DNA of 8,134 nt. Origin: TMED14 sp038145075. GTDB taxonomy: Bacteria; Bacteroidota; Bacteroidia; Flavobacteriales; Schleiferiaceae. The stretch is from positions 1 through 8,134 of the forward strand of contig JAYQOY010000068.1 of the NCBI GenBank assembly GCA_038145075.1. Reading direction: 5' to 3'. Made by a program: the position numbers and the translations under genes. Shown here in pieces: positions 1 to 6,850 of the stretch. The notes below the pieces were generated by a model. The model was given only the letters and a program-made list of their open reading frames with translations, was not told where the DNA came from and did no database searches. Within the stretch, counting starts at the first letter, position 1; each line of letters starts with the position of its first letter.

Positions 1-730
1 GCAATCCGCCCACGGCAGGGGTTGGATGCAGGGCAGCCGCAATTTCCTCCGGGGCGGATCCATTGCGCACTCCCTGTATCATCGAACAAAGGTGTTCCAC
101 GGGGCCGGCGTTTAGTACCGTTGGGCCTTCGATGGTCAAGTCCTTGCATCCTAAGACCTGCAGCATGTGCGTAATGTCGCGCGTGACCAAATGCTGTTCT
201 TCGCGCTCCTTGGCGCCCCAGGCTCCGGAGCCGCCTGCTACCCGTGTGCCAGCCAAGCTCATGGTTTTGACGGCTTGGCCTTCCATGGAGACCAGGCATT
301 CGGGGGTAGCGCCCATCCAAAGGGTATGGCCCTCGCGCTGGATGAGGTAGACGGTGGCACCGGGGTAATGCGCGCACAAGCGGTCAAAGGTCTCTAGGGG
401 ATCCAAACTCGTCGAGGTGTAGCTCTGACAGCGCGAAAGGACAACCTTCTCCAAGGCGCCTTCTTCACAGGCTCGGCGTGCTTTGTCTACGAGGGACTCA
501 TAATGCGATTGGGTGTGAGAGGTAGTTTGACCTAGCGCGGGCAAATCCTCCGAACGGAGTCGCTGTGCAGCGGTCTGACGTGCATCCGATCCGTACCAGG
601 ACTGCAGAACCTCATAGCGCTCCGGCGCCCCGTGAAAAGGAGAGAAAAAGAAACTGCCGCGTAGCGCAGAACGCAGCTCCATGCCTTGGATTTCGCGGCC
701 CGATTCTCGAATCAGCGCAAAGCCCTTCAT
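1..730 (-). CDS. menF: Isochorismate synthase, chorismate-binding enzyme (3' end cut by window edge)
   Basis: Converts chorismate to isochorismate, the first committed step of menaquinone synthesis, in the cytoplasm. The 243 visible codons hold a short N-terminal part (about 1-75) and then the chorismate-binding fold. The visible motifs are LEKVVLSR (93-100, with the Lys that acts as general base in the family at K95), GATPECLV (140-147), SLAGTR (158-163), KEREEQ (174-179) and HPTPAVGG (235-242). The LAGTR form and the HPTPAVGG motif fit isochorismate synthase better than anthranilate or aminodeoxychorismate synthase. The ATG overlaps the stop of the upstream thioesterase gene as ATGA, and an AAGGA lies 6 nt before it (737-741), which suggests translational coupling. 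The C-terminal part lies beyond base 1. A salicylate-type synthase is a less likely alternative; the menI-like neighbour argues for menaquinone. Confidence 0.88.
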   Translation of the reverse strand, partial: MKGFALIRESGREIQGMELRSALRGSFFFSPFHGAPERYEVLQSWYGSDARQTAAQRLRSEDLPALGQTTSHTQSHYESLVDKARRACEEGALEKVVLSRCQSYTSTSLDPLETFDRLCAHYPGATVYLIQREGHTLWMGATPECLVSMEGQAVKTMSLAGTRVAGGSGAWGAKEREEQHLVTRDITHMLQVLGCKDLTIEGPTVLNAGPVEHLCSMIQGVRNGSAPEEIAAALHPTPAVGGL

Positions 731-1161
731 GCGCGTTCCTTGTTGGCGCGTGGGACGATGGCATTGGTCATTTTCACGAAGGAAATCAAGGCGCCTTCAT
801 CGTTGGTCACACGAATTTCCAGCACGTGCGAGGTGCGCCCTTTGTGGAGAAACTGGGCGGTGGCGTGCACGTAGCCACTTCGGGCCGAACGCATATGGTT
901 GGCCGCAATTTCTTGGCCCACGGCTACAAAGTTGTGAGGGTCTTCGAGGAAAATTTGGGAAGCTGCCGAGCCTACCGTTTCTGCCAGGGAGACGGTAGCG
1001 CCCCCGTGGAGGAGGCCAACGGGTTGAAGGTGCTTGGCGGTGACGGGCATTCGGGCCGTTAAACTGTGATCCGTCATAGACGTGTATTCAATCGACAACG
1101 TTTCCATTAACGTGCCGCTGCAACGGCTGTTCAAAATGTCCAGAATTTCCTCGTGCGTCAT
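727..1161 (-). CDS. menI: PaaI/YdiI-type hotdog thioesterase, probable 1,4-dihydroxy-2-naphthoyl-CoA hydrolase
   Basis: Probable acyl-CoA thioesterase that hydrolyses dihydroxynaphthoyl-CoA before prenylation in menaquinone synthesis. It has 144 residues, the usual length for a single hotdog domain. The central motif LLHGGATVSLAETVGS (50-65) carries Q46, H52 and E61, spaced exactly like the Q48/H54/E63 set described for E. coli YdiI. The frame stays open to 1302, but the ATG at 1161 was chosen because it gives the family length (MTHEEILDIL) and because the longer version would run into thrS on the other strand. The gene overlaps menF by 4 bp, and this pairing is the main reason to prefer MenI over a general phenylacetate-type thioesterase. 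The fold is certain; the substrate is inferred from context. Confidence 0.82.
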   Translation of the reverse strand: MTHEEILDILNSRCSGTLMETLSIEYTSMTDHSLTARMPVTAKHLQPVGLLHGGATVSLAETVGSAASQIFLEDPHNFVAVGQEIAANHMRSARSGYVHATAQFLHKGRTSHVLEIRVTNDEGALISFVKMTNAIVPRANKERA

Positions 1162-1166
1162 GGGGG

Positions 1167-1174
1167 CAAAGATA
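1167..1174 (-). promoter_or_regulatory. Possible Bacteroidota -7 box (TATCTTTG) for menI-menF
   Basis: The minus strand reads TATCTTTG, a full match to the Bacteroidota TAnnTTTG element, followed by CCCCC and then the menI ATG. With only 5 nt between box and start codon, a transcript from here would be leaderless or nearly so. No TTG-type -33 box is seen at the expected distance, so this may be a chance match. Confidence 0.25.
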
Positions 1175-1222
1175 CGGGGAAGGCCTACCTTTGCCGGCTC
1201 ACACTTCATTTGTAACGAAGCC

Positions 1223-3157
1223 ATGATTGAAATCACTTTACCGGACGGCTCGGTCCGTTCGTACCCTGCGGGAACCACTGCCATGCAAGTGGCCGAATCC
1301 ATTTCCCGCGGTCTCGCTCAAAACGCGCTCACCGCTAAATGGGAGGGCAGCACCGTGGAACTCAACGATCCCCTGCCCGCCTCTGGCCGTTTAGTCTTCT
1401 TCACCTGGGACCAGCCCGAGGGGAAGGCCGCTTTCTGGCACTCCAGCGCGCACGTTTTGGCGCAGTCCATTCTTCACTTTTACCCCAACGCCCTCCTGAC
1501 GATTGGCCCTGCCATTGAGAACGGATTCTACTATGATGTGGACTTCCAAGGGGAGGCTTTTGGCGAGAGTGACTTTGAGAAAATTGAGAAGCAGATGCTT
1601 GAATTTGCCCGCGAAAAGGCCGAATTCAAGTTGCGCCCCGTGTCCAAGGCCGATGCCTTGGCCGAATACGCCAACAACCCCTACAAGACGGAGCTGATCC
1701 AAAATTTGGAAGACGGCACCATTACCTTCTGCGACCACAGCACCTTCACCGATCTCTGCCGAGGGGGCCACATTCCCAACACGGGACTAATCAAGGCCGC
1801 TAAAGTCATGAGTGTGGCCGGTGCCTACTGGCGCGGCAACGAGAACAATCCTCAATTGTCTCGCGTCTACGGCGTGTCCTTCCCAAAAGCTTCCATGCTT
1901 CAGGAGCACTTGACTTTGTTGGAAGAAGCCAAGAAACGCGACCACCGCAAGTTGGGCAAGGAGCTGGAGCTCTTCACCTTCTCGCAGCGCGTCGGCCAAG
2001 GTTTGCCCATGTGGTTGCCCAAAGGCGCTGCACTCCGCGAGCGTTTGGAGCAATTCTTGAAAAAGGCACAGAAGAAGGCCGGATACCAAGGCGTGATCAC
2101 CCCACACATCGGCAACAAAGAGCTCTATGTGTGTTCGGGCCACTACGAGAAATACGGCAAAGACAGCTTCCAGCCTATCCGCACTCCGGAAGAGGGCGAA
2201 GAGTACTTTCTCAAGCCCATGAACTGCCCGCACCACTGTGAGATTTACAAGTCCGCCCCTCGCTCCTACCGCGATTTGCCCTTGCGTTTTGCAGAGTTCG
2301 GCACGGTCTACCGCTACGAACAGTCGGGCGAATTGCACGGTTTGACCCGTGTGCGCGGCTTTACGCAAGACGACGCCCACCTGTTCTGCACGCCCGACCA
2401 ACTGTTGGAGGAATTCAAAAAGGTCATCGATTTGGTGCTCTACATCTTCAAAACGCTTGATTTTGAAAATTATACGGCCCAAATCAGCCTCCGCGACCCT
2501 GAAAATCCCGGGAAGTACATCGGCTCCGTGGAAAATTGGGACAAGGCCGAAGCGGCTATCATGCAAGCCGCCGAAGAGAAAGGCCTGAACACCGTGGTGG
2601 AATACGGCGAAGCCGCCTTCTACGGCCCCAAATTGGACTTCATGGTGAAAGACGCCCTTGGCCGCTCTTGGCAGCTGGGAACCGTGCAAGTAGACTACAA
2701 CTTGCCCGAGCGCTTTGACCTCGAATACAAGGGAGCGGACAACGAAATGCACCGCCCCGTCATGATCCACCGTGCGCCCTTTGGCTCCATGGAACGATTC
2801 GTGGCTGTACTCCTCGAACACTGTGCGGGCAACTTCCCGCTTTGGCTCACCCCCGACCAGGTGGTGGTCCTCCCTATTTCGGAGCGATTCCACGACTATG
2901 CCCAACAGGTTGTCAATCTGTTAGAAATGTCCGATATTCGCGCCCTCATTGACGATCGGAATGAAAAGATCGGAAGGAAGATCCGCGATGCGGAAGTCAA
3001 GAAGATTCCTTTCATGATTATCGTCGGCGAGAAAGAAGTTGAAAGTGGCCAATTGTCGGTTCGTCGACATGGACAAGGAGACCTCGGAACCTTTGACGTT
3101 GAGGCATTTAGCGCCTTAGTGAACGAGGAAATCCACGCCCGCCTGGCCGCATTTTAA
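1223..3157 (+). CDS. thrS: Threonyl-tRNA synthetase
   Basis: Class II synthetase that charges tRNA-Thr with threonine and edits mischarged Ser-tRNA-Thr. The 644 residues match the usual full length. Order: TGS domain (about 1-62), editing domain with H73/H77 of HSSAH and C179/H183 of CRGGH, and a catalytic core with motif 2 (about 357-386) and motif 3 (GSMERF, 521-526). The zinc ligands appear to be C335 (MNCPHH), H386 and H516. The anticodon-binding domain occupies about 540-644. The frame is open back to 1082, but the start at 1223 (MIEITLPDGS) matches the normal beginning of the TGS domain; the 47 upstream codons overlap menI and look non-coding. There is no Shine-Dalgarno. It is the first gene of the thrS-infC-rpmI-rplT operon. 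All catalytic and editing residues that could be checked are present. Confidence 0.97.
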   Translation: MIEITLPDGSVRSYPAGTTAMQVAESISRGLAQNALTAKWEGSTVELNDPLPASGRLVFFTWDQPEGKAAFWHSSAHVLAQSILHFYPNALLTIGPAIENGFYYDVDFQGEAFGESDFEKIEKQMLEFAREKAEFKLRPVSKADALAEYANNPYKTELIQNLEDGTITFCDHSTFTDLCRGGHIPNTGLIKAAKVMSVAGAYWRGNENNPQLSRVYGVSFPKASMLQEHLTLLEEAKKRDHRKLGKELELFTFSQRVGQGLPMWLPKGAALRERLEQFLKKAQKKAGYQGVITPHIGNKELYVCSGHYEKYGKDSFQPIRTPEEGEEYFLKPMNCPHHCEIYKSAPRSYRDLPLRFAEFGTVYRYEQSGELHGLTRVRGFTQDDAHLFCTPDQLLEEFKKVIDLVLYIFKTLDFENYTAQISLRDPENPGKYIGSVENWDKAEAAIMQAAEEKGLNTVVEYGEAAFYGPKLDFMVKDALGRSWQLGTVQVDYNLPERFDLEYKGADNEMHRPVMIHRAPFGSMERFVAVLLEHCAGNFPLWLTPDQVVVLPISERFHDYAQQVVNLLEMSDIRALIDDRNEKIGRKIRDAEVKKIPFMIIVGEKEVESGQLSVRRHGQGDLGTFDVEAFSALVNEEIHARLAAF

Positions 3158-3191
3158 CGCATGTTTGAACTGTAACTAAAACGCAAAAACT

Positions 3192-3233
3192 CTGGCACAG
3201 CCCTTCCAAAATCGTGGACGAGGACGCGGTCCA
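3192..3233 (+). other. infC: Probable N-terminal extension of infC from a CTG start
   Basis: The infC frame is open upstream of its first ATG as far as a TAA at 3177-3179. The only near-cognate start codon in that stretch is CTG at 3192. Starting there adds 14 residues, LAQPFQNRGRGRGP (the first read as Met), and gives a protein of 189 residues. An Arg/Gly-rich basic leader before the HKIN motif resembles what I recall of Bacteroidota IF-3 proteins, and infC is known for rare start codons (AUU in E. coli). Seen: the open frame and its composition. Inferred: its translation. Confidence 0.5.
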
Positions 3234-3761
3234 ATGAGACCCGTAGTCCCGGAAACGCCTCACAAAATCAACGACGCAATCCGCGAACCCAAGGTTCGTT
3301 TGGTGCGTGAAGGTCAAGAACCTATCGTCATTTTAACCCGTGAAGCTCTGGCTTTGGCCCAGGCAGAAGAGTTGGATTTGGTGATGATTGCTGAAAAGGC
3401 GGATCCCCCAGTTTGTAAGATCATTGATTACAAAAAGTTCCTCTACGACCAGAAGAAGAAGCAAAAGGAGATTGCGGCAAAGGCACAGAAAGTTGTCATC
3501 AAGGAAATCCGATTTGGCCCCCAAACGGACGACCACGATTACGAATTCAAACTCAAACATGCACGCAAGTTTTTGGAAGAAGGCGCTAAGCTGAAATCCT
3601 TTGTGTTCTTCCGAGGACGCTCGATCATCTACAAAGAACAAGGCGAATTGCTTCTCCTTCGTTTGGCGCAAGATGTATCCGACCTCGGCAAAGTGGAGGC
3701 TCTCCCCCACCTAGAAGGCAAGCGGATGTTCATCTTGATCGCTCCGATTAAAAAGAAATAA
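3234..3761 (+). CDS. infC: Translation initiation factor IF-3
   Basis: Binds the 30S subunit, prevents premature 50S joining and checks the initiator tRNA and start codon. From the first ATG it has 175 residues. The N-domain begins at HKINDAIREPKVRLV (10-24) and ends with the family signature DPPVCKIIDYKKF (57-69). A Lys-rich linker helix follows (about 70-90), then the C-domain starting IKEIRFGPQTDDHDYEFK (89-106) and ending in a basic IKKK tail. Both domains are complete. The ATG leaves an unusually short stretch before HKIN, and the true start is probably CTG at 3192. It lies 76 bp after thrS (34 bp if CTG is used) and 32 bp before rpmI. A rare start codon would fit the known self-regulation of infC, since IF-3 discriminates against non-AUG starts. 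Confidence 0.96.
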   Translation: MRPVVPETPHKINDAIREPKVRLVREGQEPIVILTREALALAQAEELDLVMIAEKADPPVCKIIDYKKFLYDQKKKQKEIAAKAQKVVIKEIRFGPQTDDHDYEFKLKHARKFLEEGAKLKSFVFFRGRSIIYKEQGELLLLRLAQDVSDLGKVEALPHLEGKRMFILIAPIKKK

Positions 3762-3785
3762 AGACTAATCAGCAACCCCAAATCG

Positions 3786-3790
3786 AAGGA
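3786..3790 (+). promoter_or_regulatory. Shine-Dalgarno-like AAGGA before rpmI
   Basis: AAGGA lies only 3 nt before the rpmI ATG, closer than the usual 5-9 nt. The other starts in the plus-strand operon lack such a motif, so its role is doubtful. Confidence 0.25.
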
Positions 3791-3793
3791 ATT

Positions 3794-3988
3794 ATGCCTA
3801 AGATGAAAACCAAGTCCAGCGCAAAAAAGCGCTTCAAGCTGACCGGCACTGGACAAATCAAGCGCAAGCACGCCTTTAAAAGTCACATCCTGACCAAGAA
3901 GGCAACCGATCGCAAGCGTCGTTTGACGCATGCCACGTTGGTCCACAAGGCTGACGTAAACTCCATCAAGGAGCAGTTGGTTCTGTAA
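3794..3988 (+). CDS. rpmI: 50S ribosomal protein L35
   Basis: Small, highly basic protein of the large ribosomal subunit. It has 64 residues, the normal length. The start MPKMKTKSSAKKRFKLTGTG and the following IKRKHAFKSHILTKK (22-36) are the classic L35 pattern, with a basic RKRR cluster at 40-43. It sits between infC (32 bp upstream) and rplT (85 bp downstream), the common bacterial order. The start is unambiguous, since MPKMKTK is conserved at the N-terminus of the family. Confidence 0.97.
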   Translation: MPKMKTKSSAKKRFKLTGTGQIKRKHAFKSHILTKKATDRKRRLTHATLVHKADVNSIKEQLVL

Positions 3989-4044
3989 TCCTTGTATTGG
4001 TATCCATTAACCCTGTGCAAACGCCCCTAAGAGTAGCTTAACCC

Positions 4045-4096
4045 CTGCCGCGTTGCCAAAAACAATGTAAACTATGCCACGTTCCGTAAACAATGT
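4045..4096 (+). repeat. Imperfect direct repeat spanning the rplT start
   Basis: Bases 4045-4068 (CTGCCGCGTTGCC, then AAAAACAATGT) resemble 4074-4096, the first codons of rplT (ATGCCACGTTCC, then GTAAACAATGT). By eye, 19 of 23 aligned positions match, with one single-base gap; the copies start 29 nt apart. The upstream copy looks like a displaced version of the rplT start with CTG for ATG, out of frame with rplT. It could be an old tandem duplication, an RNA element or chance. Confidence 0.4.
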
Positions 4097-4418
4097 CGCC
4101 TCTCGTGCCCGTCGCAAACGTGTGATGGCCATGGCCAAAGGCTACTTCGGCCGCCGTAAGAATGTATGGACGGTCGCTAAAAACGCAGTGGAAAAGGGTC
4201 TGCAGTACGCATACCGTGACCGCCGCAACAAGAAACGCAACTTCCGCGCTTTGTGGATTGCTCGTATCAACGCTGGAGCCCGTATCAACGGTATCTCCTA
4301 CAGCCAATTGATGGGCAAACTGCACGCCAACAACATCGAACTCAACCGCAAGGTATTGGCTGATTTGGCCATGAACCACCCTGAGGCGTTCAAAGCTGTT
4401 GTTGATAAAGTGAAGTAA
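4074..4418 (+). CDS. rplT: 50S ribosomal protein L20
   Basis: Binds 23S rRNA early in assembly of the large subunit. It has 114 residues, close to the usual length of about 115-120. The N-terminal basic extension MPRSVNNVASRARRKRVMAM (1-20) and the following AKGYFGRRKNVWTVAKNAVE (21-40) are typical L20. The globular part holds the conserved NFRALWIARINAGAR stretch (56-70). It is the last gene of the operon, followed 23 bp later by a strong terminator. The 85-bp gap from rpmI is the longest in the operon if infC starts at CTG. L20 represses its own operon in E. coli and Bacillus; I see no clear 23S-like mimic here, only a repeat of the start region. Confidence 0.97.
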   Translation: MPRSVNNVASRARRKRVMAMAKGYFGRRKNVWTVAKNAVEKGLQYAYRDRRNKKRNFRALWIARINAGARINGISYSQLMGKLHANNIELNRKVLADLAMNHPEAFKAVVDKVK

Positions 4419-4441
4419 AACGGGTTTATTGCTGATTACCC

Positions 4442-4470
4442 AAGCCGGTCCACTAGGGCCGGCTTTTTTT
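4442..4470 (+). terminator. Intrinsic terminator of the thrS-infC-rpmI-rplT operon
   Basis: AAGCCGGTCC, loop ACTA, then GGGCCGGCTT forms a 10-bp GC-rich stem with one G-U pair. It runs into seven consecutive T residues (4464-4470), the first two of which close the stem. It starts 23 bp after the rplT stop. The minus strand has no U tract after the hairpin, so it should act mainly on plus-strand transcription. Confidence 0.92.
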
Positions 4471-4521
4471 ATGCCCACACCTCTGCGGTAGGCTGGAAAC
4501 GCCAGCGCAGGAGCTAAACGT

Positions 4522-5439
4522 TTACAACCGGGTGAACCAAGGGCCGCTCGGGCTGGTCCAGATTTGCAGGGCTTCCGCCCCGCTGTGCTCTTCTCGTTCG
4601 CGTTTGGCCTCCTTGGGGAGCTCCACCTCGGCAAGGTGTTCTGGACGGAGGTACCACGTTTGGTCGATTACAAAAGAAGCCGGATGCTTGGCCAATGCCG
4701 CAGATACCTGCTTCACGGGGCGTTCGTTGATGCGTCCAAAGGCGTGCGCCATGGCATGCGTCTGGGGGCGGCCGTAGATAGAGGCCGGGGTTCCACTTTC
4801 TACGATGCTGCCGTCCTGCATTACATCAATGCGGTCCGCCCATTCCATGGCGTCGCGCACGTCATGGACCACCATGACGACCGTTGCCTTGGAACGCTCC
4901 TGCCATTCGCGCAGCATGTCTTGCAACCGACGCTTGTGGTAGGGGTCCAAATGGGAAAAGGGTTCGTCCAGAAGCAAAACACCGGGACGCCCAATAAGCG
5001 CCTGTCCAATGGCCAAGCGCTGCAGTTCTCCGCCAGATAAGCCCTTGGCTTTTTCCGTAAGGGCGGGCGCCAAATCCAGGGTGCGAATCCACTTCCGCAC
5101 TGCGCGGTCTTCAGCCGCCTCGCTGCGGATGCCGGCGTACTCCAGCAGATTGTCCCGAACGGTTTTGTAGGGCATTTGGCCAAAGTCCTGGCGCACCATC
5201 TTAATGCGTGGATGGCCGGGCACCAAAGGCACGCGCAGGTGCGGCGTGCTGCCGTACCAGACCTTGCCTTCATCGGGGACCATTCGGGCCCCTAAAACGT
5301 TTAGAAAGGTGCTCTTGCCCGAACCCGAAGGTCCGAGCAAGGCCACAATTTCACCGCTTTCGGCCTGCCAGTCCGGCACGGAGAGCAAGAACCGCTCAAA
5401 GCCGTGCAGAATGTCGGAGGCGCGAAGGCGTGTAGCCAT
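4522..5439 (-). CDS. ABC transporter ATP-binding protein with divergent C-terminal domain (orphan)
   Basis: ATP-hydrolysing subunit of an ABC system, 305 residues. All nucleotide-binding motifs are intact: Walker A GPSGSGKST (36-44), Q-loop Q84, signature LSGGE (134-138), Walker B VLLLDEP (154-160), D-loop SHLD (162-165) and H-loop H192. The YGRPQTHAMAHAFG stretch (222-235) and about 70 further residues, including YLRPEHLAEV (263-272), resemble the C-terminal region of importers of the iron/sulfate/polyamine/molybdate class, with at most a shortened TOBE-like domain. No permease or binding protein is in the window, so the substrate is unknown. Its ATG shares one base with the lpdA stop (TAATG), indicating coupled translation. 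It ends 51 bp from the rplT terminator, in convergent orientation. A non-transport ATPase role cannot be excluded. Confidence 0.88.
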   Translation of the reverse strand: MATRLRASDILHGFERFLLSVPDWQAESGEIVALLGPSGSGKSTFLNVLGARMVPDEGKVWYGSTPHLRVPLVPGHPRIKMVRQDFGQMPYKTVRDNLLEYAGIRSEAAEDRAVRKWIRTLDLAPALTEKAKGLSGGELQRLAIGQALIGRPGVLLLDEPFSHLDPYHKRRLQDMLREWQERSKATVVMVVHDVRDAMEWADRIDVMQDGSIVESGTPASIYGRPQTHAMAHAFGRINERPVKQVSAALAKHPASFVIDQTWYLRPEHLAEVELPKEAKREREEHSGAEALQIWTSPSGPWFTRL

Positions 5440-6824
5440 TAGAGGTGGATGACTTCGTCGTAGGCAGCTGCCGTGGCTTCCATCACCGCTTCACTCATCG
5501 TGGGGTGCGGGTGAACCGTCTTAAGCAGATCCATACCGGTGGTTTCCAACTTACGAGCAGCGACAATCTCAGCGATCATTTCTGTCACATTGGCGCCAAT
5601 CATGTGGGCCCCGAGGAGCTCCCCGTACTTGGCGTCGTAAATCACTTTCACAAAGCCTTCCTTCGCACCTGCTGCAGAAGCCTTACCTGACGCGCTAAAG
5701 GGGAACTTGCCCACTTTGATTTCGTATCCGGCTTCTTTGGCGGCCTTTTCCGTCATACCAACCGACGCAATTTCGGGCGAACAGTATGTACAGCCGGGGA
5801 TGTTGCCGTAGTCCAAGGCTGCAGGATGGTGGCCCGCAATTCCCTCGACACAGATGATGCCTTCGGCAGATGCAACGTGGGCGAGGGCTTGACCCTTCAC
5901 GATATCGCCAATGGCGTAGTAGCCAGGAACACTCGTGCGGTAGAGGTCGTCCACCACGACGCGGCCTTTTTCGGTTTTGATACCGACAGACTCAAGGCCA
6001 ATGTTTTCAATGTTGGTTTCTACGCCTACAGCGCTCAATACCACGTCACACTCCAAGGTGTGCTCACCCTGTGCGTTCTTGTAGGAGACCACACAGCCCT
6101 TGCCGGAGGTATCCACCTTGGTCACTTCCGTGCTGGTGTGGATGTCCATGCCGTTCTTCTTGAAGTGGCGCTCCAAGGCTTGCGAAACATCCGCATCTTC
6201 GTTGGGAACAATGGCGGGCATGAATTCCATGATGGTCACTTTGGTGCCCATAGCGTGGTAGACATAGGCAAACTCGACGCCGATCGCGCCCGAACCTACG
6301 ATCACCATAGACTTCGGCTGCTTGGCCAAGGTCATGGCCTCGCGGTAGCCAATAATTTTCTCGCCGTCCTGGGGCAGGTTGGGCAGCTGGCGCGAACGTC
6401 CACCCGTCGCCAAAATGATGTGCTTGGCCGACAAAATCTTGGTTCCTTCTTCCGCCTTCACCTCGACTTTTTTGCCGGGGAGCACCTTACCGTAGCCCAT
6501 GACCACGTCAATTTTATTCTTTTTCATGAGGAACTGAATGCCCTTGCTCATGCCGTCGGCCACATCGCGGCTGCGCTTGACCACTTTGCCAAAGTCATGC
6601 TTGGCTTCTTTTACCGAAATACCGTAGTCTTCCGCGTGTTGGATGTATTCAAACACTTGCGCGCTCTTGATCAAGGCCTTGGTGGGGATACAGCCCCAAT
6701 TCAAACAGACACCGCCCAAATTTTCTTTTTCGACAATCGCTGTTTTCAAACCGAGCTGACTTGCGCGAATCGCAGCCACATATCCACCGGGGCCAGAGCC
6801 CACTACAATCACATCGTATTCCAT
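5439..6824 (-). CDS. lpdA: Dihydrolipoyl dehydrogenase (E3)
   Basis: FAD flavoprotein that reoxidises dihydrolipoamide with NAD+ in pyruvate, 2-oxoglutarate and branched-chain 2-oxoacid dehydrogenase complexes and in glycine cleavage. The 461 residues are standard length. FAD motif GSGPGGYVAA is at 9-18 and the redox disulfide lies in CLNWGCIPTK (40-49; C40 and C45). The NAD motif VIVGSGAIGVEFA is at 174-186, and the second FAD motif GYYAIGDIVKGQALAHVAS at 301-319. The dimer-interface catalytic pair is H440/E445 in HPHPTMSEA (438-446). It lies 26 bp after ridA and shares one base with the ABC ATPase gene. No E1 or E2 gene is adjacent, so which complex it serves cannot be told; many Bacteroidota carry more than one lpd gene. 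Confidence 0.96.
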   Translation of the reverse strand: MEYDVIVVGSGPGGYVAAIRASQLGLKTAIVEKENLGGVCLNWGCIPTKALIKSAQVFEYIQHAEDYGISVKEAKHDFGKVVKRSRDVADGMSKGIQFLMKKNKIDVVMGYGKVLPGKKVEVKAEEGTKILSAKHIILATGGRSRQLPNLPQDGEKIIGYREAMTLAKQPKSMVIVGSGAIGVEFAYVYHAMGTKVTIMEFMPAIVPNEDADVSQALERHFKKNGMDIHTSTEVTKVDTSGKGCVVSYKNAQGEHTLECDVVLSAVGVETNIENIGLESVGIKTEKGRVVVDDLYRTSVPGYYAIGDIVKGQALAHVASAEGIICVEGIAGHHPAALDYGNIPGCTYCSPEIASVGMTEKAAKEAGYEIKVGKFPFSASGKASAAGAKEGFVKVIYDAKYGELLGAHMIGANVTEMIAEIVAARKLETTGMDLLKTVHPHPTMSEAVMEATAAAYDEVIHL

Positions 6825-6850
6825 CGTGAAGCGTTCAATTTTTTAGATCC

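Noticed and set aside
1082..1222. 47 extra in-frame codons before thrS
   Set aside because: They overlap the menI coding region and promoter area, and the thrS family normally begins at the TGS sequence MIEITLPDG.
1162..1302. 47 extra in-frame codons before menI
   Set aside because: They overlap the start of thrS, and the hotdog domain is complete from the ATG at 1161.
1787..2905. Long 372-codon open frame antisense to thrS
   Set aside because: It lies fully inside thrS on the opposite strand; its sequence is low-complexity and hydrophobic and resembles no family. It is a shadow of GC-rich coding sequence.
4028..4040. TAAG/CTTA small inverted repeat in the rpmI-rplT spacer
   Set aside because: A 4-bp A/T-containing stem is expected by chance.
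4492..4506. GCTGG/CCAGC hairpin downstream of the ABC ATPase gene on the minus strand
   Set aside because: Only 5 bp of stem with no T tract, so it is too weak to call a terminator.
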